Below the pieces are notes generated by a model that saw nothing but the letters and a program-made list of their open reading frames with translations, ran no database searches and had not been told where the DNA came from. DNA of 64,000 bases, taken from NCBI GenBank assembly GCA_036702865.1, contig DATNQD010000027.1, positions 349,637 through 413,636 of the forward strand, given 5' to 3'. The stretch is from Trichocoleus sp. (GTDB lineage Bacteria; Cyanobacteriota; Cyanobacteriia; Elainellales; Elainellaceae). Position 1 is the first letter of the stretch. Each line of letters starts with the position of its first letter. This document shows positions 29,253 to 39,263 of the stretch, one piece after another. Both the position numbers and the translations under genes were made by a program.

Positions 29253-32200
29253 ATGACGGCAGAGCAAAAGTCAACGCAGAAGTCCGGGCAGGAGATGCTA
29301 TTTCGGAACCAGGTGGTTAATAAAGGGCAGCTAAAGCGATTAGTCGCCTGGGCATTTACTCACTATGGAACTGCACGTACCGCTCACATGGCGGATGAGT
29401 TAAAAGATCTAGGCTTCCGCTTTGCAACAAGAGCAGGCGTCTCGATCAGTGTTGATGATTTGATGGTTCCACCGAGTAAGCGTGATCTGCTGGAAGCTGC
29501 TGAAGAGCAAATCCGTGAAACCGAAGATCGCTACACGCGTGGAGAAATTACTGAAGTTGAACGATTCCAGAAAGTAATCGACACCTGGAACGGCACAAGT
29601 GAAGAACTAAAAGACGAAGTGGTACGTCACTTCAAAGCCAGCGATCCGCTCAACTCGGTTTACATGATGGCGTTCTCTGGAGCGCGGGGAAATATTTCTC
29701 AGGTGCGCCAGTTAGTCGGAATGCGGGGTCTGATGGCTGATCCGCAAGGGGAAATTATTGACCTCCCAATTAAAACAAATTTCCGAGAAGGTCTGACCGT
29801 AACGGAATACATTATTTCTTCTTACGGAGCGAGAAAAGGTCTGGTTGATACGGCACTCCGAACGGCAGACTCAGGCTATCTGACTCGGCGTTTGGTAGAC
29901 GTATCTCAGGATGTGATCATCCGGGAATTGGATTGCGGTACAGAACGCGGCATTGTCGTTCGCAGCATGACCGACGGTGAACGAGTATTGATTCCCCTGG
30001 AAGATCGCCTGCTGGGTCGCGTTGCAGGACGGGATATTGTGCATCCGAAAACCGGAGAAGTGATTGTTCCTCGCAATGGCGCAATTTCAGATGACCTGGC
30101 TCGCGAAATCGGTAGGGCAGAAGTTGAGGAAGTGATTGTTCGATCGCCTCTTACCTGTGAAGCCACCCGATCGGTTTGTCAGTCTTGCTATGGCTGGAGC
30201 CTTGCCCATGCTTCCCTGGTGGATATGGGTGAAGCGGTTGGGATTATTGCAGCACAGTCGATCGGAGAACCTGGAACTCAGCTAACAATGCGGACGTTCC
30301 ATACAGGTGGAACCTTTACTGGAGAAGTCGCACCACAGATGCGGGCAGGCTTTGATGGAACGGTTCATACCAAGCCGAAGCAATTCCGCTCTCGCGCTTT
30401 CCGGACTCGCCACGGGGAAGATGCGCTGATCTCGGAAGTGAACGTGGATATCACGATCGAAGCGGGCAGTCAGAAAGAAGTGCACACTGTTCCTTCTGGT
30501 TCGATCATCTTTATCCGCGATGGCATGACCGTCAAAACGGGGCAAATGCTGGTCGAAATGCCAACGACGGGTCGGGTGCGTAAGGTCACAGAAAAAGCGA
30601 CCAAAGACGTTGCCTCTGATATGGCAGGGGAAGTTCGGTTTGCAGATGTTGTGCCAGAAGAAAAGAAAGACCGTCAGGGCAACACGACTCGGATTGCTCA
30701 AAGAGGGGGTCTAATTTGGATTCTATCGGGTGAGGTCTATAACCTACCCCCCGGTGCAGAGCCAATCGTGCGAAATGGCGATCAAGTCGAAGCCAACAGC
30801 ATTCTGGCAGAAACGAAGCTCGTCACCGAGAATGGGGGCGTAGTGCGGATTCCTCAGGACAGCGAAGGCAAAGGCGGACGTGAGATTGAAATCATTACTG
30901 CCTCGGTACTGCTTGACCAGGCAACCGTGATGGCAGAGAGTCAGCAGGGACGCGAACATTATCTGATTGAAACTCAGCATGGTCAGCGATTCTCTCTAAT
31001 TGCGACTCCGGGGACGAAAGTGACCAATGGTCAGGTTGTGGCAGAACTGATCGACGATCGCTACCACACTCAGACTGGCGGTATCATTAAGTTCTCTGGC
31101 GTCGAAGTCGCTAAGAAAGGGAAAGCGAAGCAGGGCTATGAAGTTGTTCAGGGAGGCACAATTCTCTGGATTCCAGAAGAAGCTCATGAAGTAAACAAGG
31201 ACATCTCGCTGTTGATGGTGGAAGACGGTCAATACGTCGAAGCCGGAACGGAAGTCGTGAAGGACATTTTCTGCCAAAGCAATGGCGTGGTAGAAGTGAC
31301 CCAGAAGAACGACATTCTGCGGGAGATTGTGATCAAGCCGGGTGACATGCACCTTGCTGACAATCCAGAAGCAGTGATGTCGAAGGATGGGACGATCGTC
31401 AGTCCGGGTCAGGAAGTAATGCCTGGTCTAACGGTGGATGAACTGCGCTATATCGAGTATGTGGAGTCGCCTGAAGGTCCAGCGCTGCTGCTGCGTCCGG
31501 TGACAGAGTTCCAGGTTCCGGATGAGCCTTCTGTGCCGAGCCAGGAATCAACCAGTGAGGATTCAGGGCGATCGATCCGGCTGCGGGCATTGCAACGCAT
31601 TGCTTACAAGGATGGAGAGCGGGTCAAATCTGTTGAAGGGCTGGAACTGCTGCGGACGCAACTGGTTCTAGAAATCGATAAGGATGCACCTCAACTGGCA
31701 GCCGACATCGAACTGATTCCTGATGAAACCAATCCTGATTTGATGCGCCTGCAGCTGGTAATTCTAGAATCGTTGGTGATCCGGCGAGATATTACGGCAG
31801 ATCAAACGCAGGGTAGTACGAATACTCGCTTGCTGGTGAAGGATGGCGATCAGATTACACCTGGAGCTGTTGTTGCCCGTACCGAAATTCTTTGTAAAGA
31901 AGCCGGAGAAGTGCGCGGTATTCGCGATGTGGGCGAAGCAGTTCGTCGTCTGCTGATTGTCCGTCAGGCAGATCTCCTCACCGTTAATACTCAAGGTGAG
32001 ACTCCGAAGGTGAAAGTAGGGGATCTGATTGTTGCAGGAACGGAGATTGCGGGTGGCTTCAGAACCGATGAATCGGGACAGGTGATTGCTGCTTCTGAAG
32101 GTGAAGTGGTGATGCGATCGGCAAGACCTTATCGGGTTTCTCCGGGTGCAGTACTGCACATTGACGATGGCGACCTGGTTCAGCGGGGAGATAATTTAGT

Positions 32201-33254
32201 GCTGCTGGTGTTTGAGCGGGCAAAAACGGGAGACATCATTCAGGGTCTGCCCCGGATTGAAGAATTGCTCGAAGCCCGGAAGCCAAAAGAAGCTTGCATC
32301 CTGGCGCGTCGTCCGGGTATCGCACAAGTGGTGTATGGAGATGATGAAACCACTGTCAAAGTGATTGAAGCAGATGGTGTGACTACTGATTATCCTCTGT
32401 TGCCTGGTCAGAATGTGATGGTGATTGACGGTCAGGAAGTTCGAGTGGGTGAACCGATTACCGATGGTCCGGCAAACCCGCATGAAATTCTAGAAATCTT
32501 CTTCACCTATTATCGCGAGATGATGGGAACTCATGAGTCATCGCTGCGGAGTTTACAGGAGGTTCAAACATTCCTGGTGAACGAGGTGCAGTCGGTGTAT
32601 AACTCTCAGGACATTGAGATCTCTGACAAACACATTGAAGTGATTGTGCGCCAGATGACCTCGAAGGGCAGAATTGAGGATGGTGGCGACACGACAATGC
32701 TGCCGGGAGAGCTGGTTGAACTGCGTCAGATTGAGCAAGTCAACGAAGCGATGTCAATTACGGGTGGTGCACCCGCTGACTACATTCCCGTCCTGCTAGG
32801 GATCACCAAAGCATCGCTGAATACCGACAGCTTTATCTCGGCTGCCAGCTTCCAGGAAACCACACGCGTTTTGACGGAAGCGGCGATCGAAGGCAAGTCG
32901 GACTGGTTACGCGGTTTGAAGGAAAACGTGATCATCGGTCGTTTGATTCCTGCCGGAACCGGATTCAATGCTTACGAAGACAATGCCAATCAGGTCGAGA
33001 TTGACCCGATCTATGAAGGCAACGTCTTTGAAGAAGATATGGATCTGAGTGACGTGGTGCTAGACGATCGCACGGCTCGTACCTTTGAGCGCGAAGCAGG
33101 TCTAGATGTCTTCCCGATGCGAGGGATGGACGGTGACTATGGCGCGAGCTTTGGCGTCGCTGACGATGATTATTCTGCCGCAGTCATAGATGACGAAGAT
33201 GATCTCGTTGAAGATGATGCAGATGTCGAAGTGGACGCGGATGATGAAGATTAG
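29253..33254 (+). CDS. rpoC2: DNA-directed RNA polymerase subunit beta-prime (RpoC2)
   Basis: A 1333-residue C-terminal part of beta-prime. Near the start are [20 protein letters not shown] and the zinc-binding cysteines of [35 protein letters not shown] is the trigger-loop region. Between this and the conserved C-terminal part ([21 protein letters not shown]) lies the large cyanobacterial insertion (SI3), here roughly residues 360-1000, built of repeated beta-rich sandwich-barrel units. The protein ends in a very acidic tail of about 30 residues rich in Asp and Glu. I prefer the ATG at 29253 to an upstream TTG at 29208. A strong terminator follows. Confidence 0.98.
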   Translation: MTAEQKSTQKSGQEMLFRNQVVNKGQLKRLVAWAFTHYGTARTAHMADELKDLGFRFATRAGVSISVDDLMVPPSKRDLLEAAEEQIRETEDRYTRGEITEVERFQKVIDTWNGTSEELKDEVVRHFKASDPLNSVYMMAFSGARGNISQVRQLVGMRGLMADPQGEIIDLPIKTNFREGLTVTEYIISSYGARKGLVDTALRTADSGYLTRRLVDVSQDVIIRELDCGTERGIVVRSMTDGERVLIPLEDRLLGRVAGRDIVHPKTGEVIVPRNGAISDDLAREIGRAEVEEVIVRSPLTCEATRSVCQSCYGWSLAHASLVDMGEAVGIIAAQSIGEPGTQLTMRTFHTGGTFTGEVAPQMRAGFDGTVHTKPKQFRSRAFRTRHGEDALISEVNVDITIEAGSQKEVHTVPSGSIIFIRDGMTVKTGQMLVEMPTTGRVRKVTEKATKDVASDMAGEVRFADVVPEEKKDRQGNTTRIAQRGGLIWILSGEVYNLPPGAEPIVRNGDQVEANSILAETKLVTENGGVVRIPQDSEGKGGREIEIITASVLLDQATVMAESQQGREHYLIETQHGQRFSLIATPGTKVTNGQVVAELIDDRYHTQTGGIIKFSGVEVAKKGKAKQGYEVVQGGTILWIPEEAHEVNKDISLLMVEDGQYVEAGTEVVKDIFCQSNGVVEVTQKNDILREIVIKPGDMHLADNPEAVMSKDGTIVSPGQEVMPGLTVDELRYIEYVESPEGPALLLRPVTEFQVPDEPSVPSQESTSEDSGRSIRLRALQRIAYKDGERVKSVEGLELLRTQLVLEIDKDAPQLAADIELIPDETNPDLMRLQLVILESLVIRRDITADQTQGSTNTRLLVKDGDQITPGAVVARTEILCKEAGEVRGIRDVGEAVRRLLIVRQADLLTVNTQGETPKVKVGDLIVAGTEIAGGFRTDESGQVIAASEGEVVMRSARPYRVSPGAVLHIDDGDLVQRGDNLVLLVFERAKTGDIIQGLPRIEELLEARKPKEACILARRPGIAQVVYGDDETTVKVIEADGVTTDYPLLPGQNVMVIDGQEVRVGEPITDGPANPHEILEIFFTYYREMMGTHESSLRSLQEVQTFLVNEVQSVYNSQDIEISDKHIEVIVRQMTSKGRIEDGGDTTMLPGELVELRQIEQVNEAMSITGGAPADYIPVLLGITKASLNTDSFISAASFQETTRVLTEAAIEGKSDWLRGLKENVIIGRLIPAGTGFNAYEDNANQVEIDPIYEGNVFEEDMDLSDVVLDDRTARTFEREAGLDVFPMRGMDGDYGASFGVADDDYSAAVIDDEDDLVEDDADVEVDADDED

Positions 33255-33332
33255 AGTCTGATGGGGCAGCGATCGAATCAAAAATTTGATTGGCCTATTT
33301 TCTAACTGCCCCGGTCAGCGTTAATTGACTTC

Positions 33333-33370
33333 TCCTCCTTTGATCAAGTTTGGTCAGAGGAGGATTTTTA
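33333..33370. terminator. Intrinsic terminator after rpoC2
   Basis: A 14-bp stem (33333-33346 with 33351-33364, two G-U pairs), a four-base AGTT loop and a TTTTTA tail. It ends the rpoBC1C2 operon about 80 bases after the rpoC2 stop. The tail reaches the stop codon of the convergent azlD gene. Confidence 0.93.
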
Positions 33371-33691
33371 TTGAGATAAAAGCCATTGGTAGCCCAGAAA
33401 AACCAGCATTCCTACCGCGATCGTTAGCAGTAAGTTTTTGCGCCAGAACCCGATCACCACTGCTGCAATTGCGCCGATCAATCTGGCATTGGTGTAGCTT
33501 AAGCTAATCTGATTTCCAGTAGGCATCAGCACTGCAGGCACAACGATCGCAGTGAGTACGGCAGGGGGAATGTAGCGCAGAATTTGCAGAAACCGGGGCG
33601 AAAATTGAATTCGTCCACTGATTGCTAGCACCGGATAGCGAATCAGAAATGTTACCAATGCCATACTGAGGATTAAGAAAAATTCGTTCAT
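33368..33691 (-). CDS. azlD: AzlD family branched-chain amino acid transport protein
   Basis: A 107-residue membrane protein with about four hydrophobic segments; residues FLIRYPVLAISGR and LRYIPPAVLTAIVVPAVL match the AzlD family. AzlD partners with AzlC in export of branched-chain amino acids or analogues. I use the ATG at 33691; a TTG at 33697 would overlap the azlC stop by four bases (TTGA), so the two are translationally linked in either case. Substrate not proven. Confidence 0.9.
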   Translation of the reverse strand: MNEFFLILSMALVTFLIRYPVLAISGRIQFSPRFLQILRYIPPAVLTAIVVPAVLMPTGNQISLSYTNARLIGAIAAVVIGFWRKNLLLTIAVGMLVFLGYQWLLSQ

Positions 33692-33693
33692 GC

Positions 33694-34446
33694 TCAAGGT
33701 TTAATATCAGGTTTCATTCTGAGTTTGAACTGCTCACAAATTACGCCAGCAATGACTCCGGCTAACGCTGCCACAATTAAGCCAAATTGATGGGGCAACC
33801 CATAAGCCAGCAAGGACACAGCGCCCGCAGCAAGCACAGTTGCCAGCATTGGCGAATTGGTAATGTAGGGAATCACCATGCCGATAAAGGTGACAGACAT
33901 GGCAAAATCTAAGCCCCAATTCGCAATATCTGGAACCATTTGTCCGATCGTCAAGCCAAGCAGCGTACAGAGGAGCCAGTTGCTATACATGAATAGAGCT
34001 GCACCCAAGTAATACCAGTGCTTGTAAGGGGAGCGATCGGGCTGAGTATAGCGAGCAATTCCGACGGCAAAGGCTTCATCTGTCAACCAAAACCCGATCG
34101 GCACTTTCCAAATTTGGGAGAGGTGACGCACATGAGGAACGAGCGTGACGGCATAAAGAAGATGGCGCAGATTCACGACAAACGTGGTGAGCACAATCAA
34201 AGGAAATGCCGTTTGGGTTGTGACTAAACCAACAGCAATAAACTGAGACGATCCAGCAAACACAAAGGCAGACATGCCCAGCGTTGCCGCAAAAGAAAGT
34301 CCGCTACTGGCAGCCAATGTGCCAAAGATAATGCCAAAAGGAACCGCCCCAACTACAAGCGGCACGATCGCTTTCATCCCTGCCCAAAACTCCGATCGCG
34401 GCGAGAACTCTCTGTTTCCGAAAGCAGTATTCTGTGAATTAACCAT
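33694..34446 (-). CDS. azlC: AzlC family amino acid permease
   Basis: A 250-residue inner-membrane protein with six or seven predicted membrane segments. The opening [20 protein letters not shown] and the segment [16 protein letters not shown] are characteristic of AzlC/YgaZ. With AzlD it should form an exporter of branched-chain amino acids (YgaZH type). ATG at 34446. The pair forms a two-gene operon on the minus strand, convergent with rpoC2 and divergent from the comFB gene. Confidence 0.92.
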   Translation of the reverse strand: MVNSQNTAFGNREFSPRSEFWAGMKAIVPLVVGAVPFGIIFGTLAASSGLSFAATLGMSAFVFAGSSQFIAVGLVTTQTAFPLIVLTTFVVNLRHLLYAVTLVPHVRHLSQIWKVPIGFWLTDEAFAVGIARYTQPDRSPYKHWYYLGAALFMYSNWLLCTLLGLTIGQMVPDIANWGLDFAMSVTFIGMVIPYITNSPMLATVLAAGAVSLLAYGLPHQFGLIVAALAGVIAGVICEQFKLRMKPDIKP

Positions 34447-34717
34447 TGCAAAAACAAGCGAATGATTCGTTGTGATTCACGCAGCCTTTAGCATAGATGA
34501 GCCAAGACAAAGCTGACTAATCTCTATTTATCCGGGTAATACGAGCCAGATTTCAACTGAGGTAGAACAGTAGAAATACATGGTCTTGATGGCTTATAAC
34601 GAAATAGTTACAAAATGAAGATTAAATTTTACATAAATTCTCGCTTGACATTAGGGATCTCTTAAGGATTCGCTCTATTCTTATAGATAACCTTGACTGT
34701 CTCTGAGGGAATAAAGC

Positions 34718-35338
34718 ATGGGGACTTATAAGAACGTCATGGAGCTATTAGTAGAAGAAGAGGTCGTGCGCCAGTGTAAGGTGTTACCCTCTCGCGTGGC
34801 GACTTATATAAACCCTGAAGAACTCGTTGCTTATGCGCTGAACCAGCTTCCGGCACTTTACGCGACAAGCAACCAGGGTTTGGAGTATCAGATTCAGAAA
34901 GGCAGAGTCAAGCATCGTCCAGAAATTGAAAAGGCAGTGCAGCGAGCAATTGCTGCTGTCCGGCGCGACCCACTGCGTAGATATACGCCGTTAAATTTGG
35001 CACAAGCGACGCCTTTGCGAGAAGTGCTGCAACAAATTCGACGATTGCTTAAAAATGATCAGATTGAATGGGAAGCTGTGCCGAGTGCAGTAGAACAGGC
35101 ATTGAAACGAGTTGCTTATCAATCTGCCCAAGGAGGCTCAACTTGGCGTTCTTCCCCGATCGCGTCTGAACCCTCTAATCGATCGACCCGTACCGCTCGA
35201 ATTGCTGCATCTGCTCACCCTGTTCCGCCCCCACCGCCCAAATCCCTCCCGGTTGCTGTGCCTCAGTCAGACGCATTGCGTCAGGATAACTACACCGAAC
35301 TTTATGACTGGGATGATCCGCTTTATTACTCGCGATAG
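34718..35338 (+). CDS. ComFB family protein
   Basis: A 206-residue protein. Residues 1-90 form the ComFB domain, with KNVMELLVEEEVVRQ at the start, LPSRVATYINPEELVAYALNQLPALYATS in the middle and an Arg-rich end. The rest is a low-complexity linker rich in Arg, Ser and Pro, and an acidic C-terminus (YDWDDPLYYSR). ComFB was first named for competence genes; cyanobacterial members have more recently been reported to bind cyclic dinucleotides. The gene stands alone with a 270-base upstream region. A TTGACA occurs near 34647 but no well-placed -10 follows. Confidence 0.85.
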   Translation: MGTYKNVMELLVEEEVVRQCKVLPSRVATYINPEELVAYALNQLPALYATSNQGLEYQIQKGRVKHRPEIEKAVQRAIAAVRRDPLRRYTPLNLAQATPLREVLQQIRRLLKNDQIEWEAVPSAVEQALKRVAYQSAQGGSTWRSSPIASEPSNRSTRTARIAASAHPVPPPPPKSLPVAVPQSDALRQDNYTELYDWDDPLYYSR

Positions 35339-35460
35339 GAAGGATGGGTAACTCGAAGATTTGGAGCTAGCTGGACAGCAAGGTTTAAAACCGCTTATCT
35401 CTTAAATCCGCTTTAGAGCAGGGGCTTTGAGGAACAAGGCTCAAAGATTCCAGAACAGTC

Positions 35461-38400
35461 CTAGTCTGTGGGCTGTATATTTTCTTCGACGGGACGCACG
35501 ATCGGGGCAGCAGCGGGAACAGGCTGAAAGACGGCACTTAAGGATTGTCCTAGCGTTTCAGTCATCGCAATTCGATTGCCAAATGCCACAATGACCCGCA
35601 CTAGAGTTGGCAACTGATTCTGTTCTGCTTCCAGATATAAAGGTTCGACGTAGAGTAAAGACTGTTCGATCGGAATGACCAGCAAATTCCCCTGGGCTGC
35701 CCGTGATCCTGCACGATTCCAGAGCGAGATCTGCTGCGAAATAACGGGATCTTGATTGATTCGCGCCTCAATTTGCTCAGGACCAAAAATCAGCTTTTGT
35801 TTGGGGAAAACGTAGAGGAGCATCTTGCCATACTGGGAACCGTCCGATCGGGCTGCGAGCCAGGCAATCAGGTTATTTCGCTGAGATGGGGTAAAGGGAT
35901 AGAGCAGAATAAACTCTTCCTCAGAGCCGATCGGTAGTTTCATGATCAAGTAATAAGGCTCGATCGGTTGAGGGGTGCTGCCGTAGATCTCGGTGGGGGT
36001 GCGCCACAAATCTTCCCGGTTGTAAAACACAACTGGATCGGTCATGTGATAGGTCATGACATGGTTTGACTGCACCTGAAACAGATCTCTAGGATAGCGA
36101 CTGTGTTGCTGCAAGACTTCTGGCATTTCACTAAACGGCTGAAACAGATTCGGAAAAACCTTTTGCCAGGTTTGAATGACCGGATCTTGCGGATCAGCGA
36201 CATAAAAGTTGACCGAGCCATGATAAGCATCGATCACGACCTTAACCGAATTACGAATGTAGTTAAACGAATTGCCTAACGGATCAGCATAAGGAAACCG
36301 ATCGCTCGTTGTGTAAGCATCCACGATCCAATACAGGTAGCTTTCATCTGGTTCTGGGCTGCCGCCTGCCGCTGTCCTGACTTGTGAGCCGCGCTGCCAA
36401 TCTCGGTTTCCTGTATCCGCAGACACTAGATAAGGATTGTGGTCGAACTGCAGAAATGGGGCGATCGTCCGAATCCGCTGGTTGATATTACGGCGAAACA
36501 GGAGCCGCGTTTTAGGGGTAAAGTCATCTGCCAGGAGCATGCGCCAGTCGCGTAAATATTCGGCAAACAGCAGCCGCTGCCAAACAGTTCTGATCGAGAC
36601 GCCACCGCGACCATCATAAAGGTTGTAAACATTTTCGCTGCCGCTTGGATAGTCCAGTTCTGGAACCGTTGATGGTGTCATGACATAGGTATCTGTCAAC
36701 TCCCCAAAATAGATGCGCGGTTTGCCGATCGGGATGCTCTTGAGGATATCGGCATTGCTGGCAGTTGGTGTGATGCCCTGGATCAAATAATCGGGTAGCC
36801 CTCCTTCACCAACTTGATTGACTGGGCTGACCGTAAAACCATAGCCATGTGTGTAGACCAGATGTTGATTAATCCAGGTTTGGGCAGGGGCAGGAACCGC
36901 TTTGTAATCTAGCTCTCTGGCGGCAATGAATACCTGCTGTTGCTGAATGCCATCGGGCGTTGTCAGCGGATAGCGATCGATATCTGCATCCGGGAACTCA
37001 TAGTAAGGACGAATGCGTTGCAGTTGGCGATTGGTTTCCAGCAGCGGGCGAGTGTCCCAAAGCCGGATATTTTTCACCGTAAGATTGTTTTGCTGCAAGT
37101 CTGCTTGCGTGAGATTGGTTTGAGGATTGAAGGTTTCGACATCAATTTTGCTGAGATCAAAGGCTTCACGGGTCAGGGCGATCGTCCGTTCCAGGTAGGG
37201 TTGCTCTAGCTGAAGCTCATTGGGCTGCACAACGAGTTTTTGAACCGTCCAGGGAACCAGACTTCCCGTGATAATCGCTATTAGCGTATAGAACAACAGC
37301 CCAGTAATAGGAGAAATTAGCCTGGTTCGAATTTTTGTCTCTGCTGCACCAAATTCCTGCTGCTTTTGCTTCGGAGCGATCGGATAGGCAATGCGATTGG
37401 CTTGCCGGACTGAACGATTAACTTCCACTGTTCGATCGCGCATCCGCAACGGTTTCTTGAGCTGTAATCCCTGGATGAGTAGCCCGATCGCGAATAGAAC
37501 CGCCAGCAGACTTAGCCCCGTATAAACGGGCAAGGTCACCCTTGTATCCGTATAGCTTGCCCCAAATGAAACGCCCTGGGAGGAATAAAGCAGATTATAG
37601 CGATCGATCCAATAGCGTAGACTGACCATCAACATTAAAAAGCTGCTGACGCTTGCCAGGTGACGGTGCTGTAAAACGGTGAATCCGGGAAAATAGCCCT
37701 GGCTGAGGCTGTTGCCCGATCGCAAATAAGTTAAACTCACTGCACTAAACAGGAAAACTGCCAGCCCACTCAGCCAAAACTCCAATAGCCTCCAGACCGG
37801 TAGCTGGAAGATATAAAAGCAAATGTCATGCCCGAACAGCGGATCGGTTTGGTGAAAGCTTGTTGGCTGGAATGCTGCCAGAATGGTTGCCCAATGTTCT
37901 GATAACACCAGCGCAAACCCCAAACTCAGCAGCAGCCCGATCGTCTGAAACATAAACGGCGGCACAATCAGCAGCCCGATCGCCAAGCCCAACACTCCAA
38001 CAAACTGCCAAAAATTTCCGGCTGCCCAGGTTTGCTGTATCCAAGCCCAAATCAAGTGAAACCCTAACGGTTCTGGAACGGGCAGAGGACTATCGGGACT
38101 AAAGCGAGGATGCCAATGCTGCAAAACGGCTTGCCCGTTATAAAGAAGCAGTACCGCGATCGTTAAACCGAGCAGCAAGCCAAAAATGAGCAGCCGTCGT
38201 AATCCCATTTGTCCAGGAAACGCAGGGCGATCGGTTTCTGGGATAGCAGCCCAGGCTCGATTTTGAGCGATCGACAGGTTGACCGACAACAGCCCAAAAC
38301 TGATGCCAAACGTGAACAAACCGACAATTGCCCTCGTCCAGAGGCGAGTTGAAAAGACTTGCAGATAATCAACTTCCTGAAACCACAGTCCTTCTGCAAC

Positions 38401-38496
38401 CAGCAAAAACAGCAGATCGAGCAAAAAGAAAACGCCGATCGCACCGAGTAGCCAGTTCAGAAGCGGAGGATTTGAGGTTGGCTTTGCCTGAACCAT
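35461..38496 (-). CDS. UPF0182 family large membrane protein
   Basis: A 1011-residue protein of the UPF0182 family (COG1615). The first 350 or so residues contain about seven strongly hydrophobic segments with short loops, then a polar linker (LKKPLRMRDRTVEVNRS), one more membrane helix near residue 400 (ISPITGLLFYTLIAIITGS) and a large soluble region of about 580 residues likely on the outer face. The function is unknown; conserved segments such as YTHGYGFTVSPVNQVGEGGLP and HGSVNFYV are those I associate with the family. It starts five bases after the methyltransferase stop and is probably the last gene of the ggt unit. Confidence 0.9.
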   Translation of the reverse strand: MVQAKPTSNPPLLNWLLGAIGVFFLLDLLFLLVAEGLWFQEVDYLQVFSTRLWTRAIVGLFTFGISFGLLSVNLSIAQNRAWAAIPETDRPAFPGQMGLRRLLIFGLLLGLTIAVLLLYNGQAVLQHWHPRFSPDSPLPVPEPLGFHLIWAWIQQTWAAGNFWQFVGVLGLAIGLLIVPPFMFQTIGLLLSLGFALVLSEHWATILAAFQPTSFHQTDPLFGHDICFYIFQLPVWRLLEFWLSGLAVFLFSAVSLTYLRSGNSLSQGYFPGFTVLQHRHLASVSSFLMLMVSLRYWIDRYNLLYSSQGVSFGASYTDTRVTLPVYTGLSLLAVLFAIGLLIQGLQLKKPLRMRDRTVEVNRSVRQANRIAYPIAPKQKQQEFGAAETKIRTRLISPITGLLFYTLIAIITGSLVPWTVQKLVVQPNELQLEQPYLERTIALTREAFDLSKIDVETFNPQTNLTQADLQQNNLTVKNIRLWDTRPLLETNRQLQRIRPYYEFPDADIDRYPLTTPDGIQQQQVFIAARELDYKAVPAPAQTWINQHLVYTHGYGFTVSPVNQVGEGGLPDYLIQGITPTASNADILKSIPIGKPRIYFGELTDTYVMTPSTVPELDYPSGSENVYNLYDGRGGVSIRTVWQRLLFAEYLRDWRMLLADDFTPKTRLLFRRNINQRIRTIAPFLQFDHNPYLVSADTGNRDWQRGSQVRTAAGGSPEPDESYLYWIVDAYTTSDRFPYADPLGNSFNYIRNSVKVVIDAYHGSVNFYVADPQDPVIQTWQKVFPNLFQPFSEMPEVLQQHSRYPRDLFQVQSNHVMTYHMTDPVVFYNREDLWRTPTEIYGSTPQPIEPYYLIMKLPIGSEEEFILLYPFTPSQRNNLIAWLAARSDGSQYGKMLLYVFPKQKLIFGPEQIEARINQDPVISQQISLWNRAGSRAAQGNLLVIPIEQSLLYVEPLYLEAEQNQLPTLVRVIVAFGNRIAMTETLGQSLSAVFQPVPAAAPIVRPVEENIQPTD

Positions 38497-38501
38497 GAGA
38501 G

Positions 38502-39263
38502 TTAGTCTGCCAGTTTTTCAACCATCACCTGATAAGCGTGGTGATGTACCTTTATTTTGGGGCTGAAGCTGCTGATAAATGCATCAATGCCGATATGAGG
38601 ATTCCACGCTGGGTTTTGAGCAAACTTCAAGCGATAGTCGTCAAAAATGATTAGCCCACCAACCTGGAGCAATCGCCAAACCAAAACGGCATCTTCCAAC
38701 AGATCCCAGGCGAGATGCGAACCATCAATATAAGCCAGGTGGTAAGTATTCAGCGGCAAATAGCGCAGCACTTCTTGCGATTTACCAACAATTTTGCGGG
38801 TCTTTTGTGCGGCTCCAGTGCGATCGAGATTGGCATCAAACCGCCGTTCAATCGCTTGTAAATAGGCTGGCTCAAATCGCTGATGTTCCATGCTGCCCTG
38901 AAAGGTATCAATGCAGGTGATCGCGGCAGTTGGATCAGTCAGGATATTATCCAAAAGCCAACAGGTCGCCATTCCTTCCCAGCAGCCAATTTCGATCGCT
39001 TGCAGGTTGGGGCGATGAGCAAATTGCTGTAAGCGCGACTCCCAAATCGGTACAGTCCAGCTAAACCAATCTTGCGTAAATTCGTAACCCTTCGTGAGAA
39101 TCTGGTTGCCAAACCGCACAAATGCAATATTTTCGGATAGCTGCGGAAAGTTGGGGTCGATCGCTAAAGCTGACTGAAAGTGCGCTAGTGCTTCCGCAAA
39201 CCGACCCTGGCTAGAGAGGAGTTTGCCGATCGAGACGTGGGTTTCGGCGTTAGTCTCTACCAT
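38502..39263 (-). CDS. TPR-containing class I SAM methyltransferase
   Basis: A 253-residue protein. The N-terminus (about residues 5-40) is one or two tetratricopeptide-like helices (LLSSQGRFAEALAHFQSALAIDP), and the rest is a Rossmann-type methyltransferase of the Methyltransf_24/cephalosporin-hydroxylase type, with AIEIGCWEGMAT as the SAM-binding motif, CIDTFQG as the second strand and AYIDGSH as the family signature. Substrate unknown; genes of this type often modify sugars or secondary metabolites. ATG at 39263 overlaps the 3' end of ggt by 14 bases, so translation is probably coupled. Confidence 0.85.
   Translation of the reverse strand: MVETNAETHVSIGKLLSSQGRFAEALAHFQSALAIDPNFPQLSENIAFVRFGNQILTKGYEFTQDWFSWTVPIWESRLQQFAHRPNLQAIEIGCWEGMATCWLLDNILTDPTAAITCIDTFQGSMEHQRFEPAYLQAIERRFDANLDRTGAAQKTRKIVGKSQEVLRYLPLNTYHLAYIDGSHLAWDLLEDAVLVWRLLQVGGLIIFDDYRLKFAQNPAWNPHIGIDAFISSFSPKIKVHHHAYQVMVEKLAD

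Noticed and set aside
27270..33254. Split beta-prime subunit as a possible frameshift
   Set aside because: Separate rpoC1 and rpoC2 genes are the normal arrangement in cyanobacteria and plastids.
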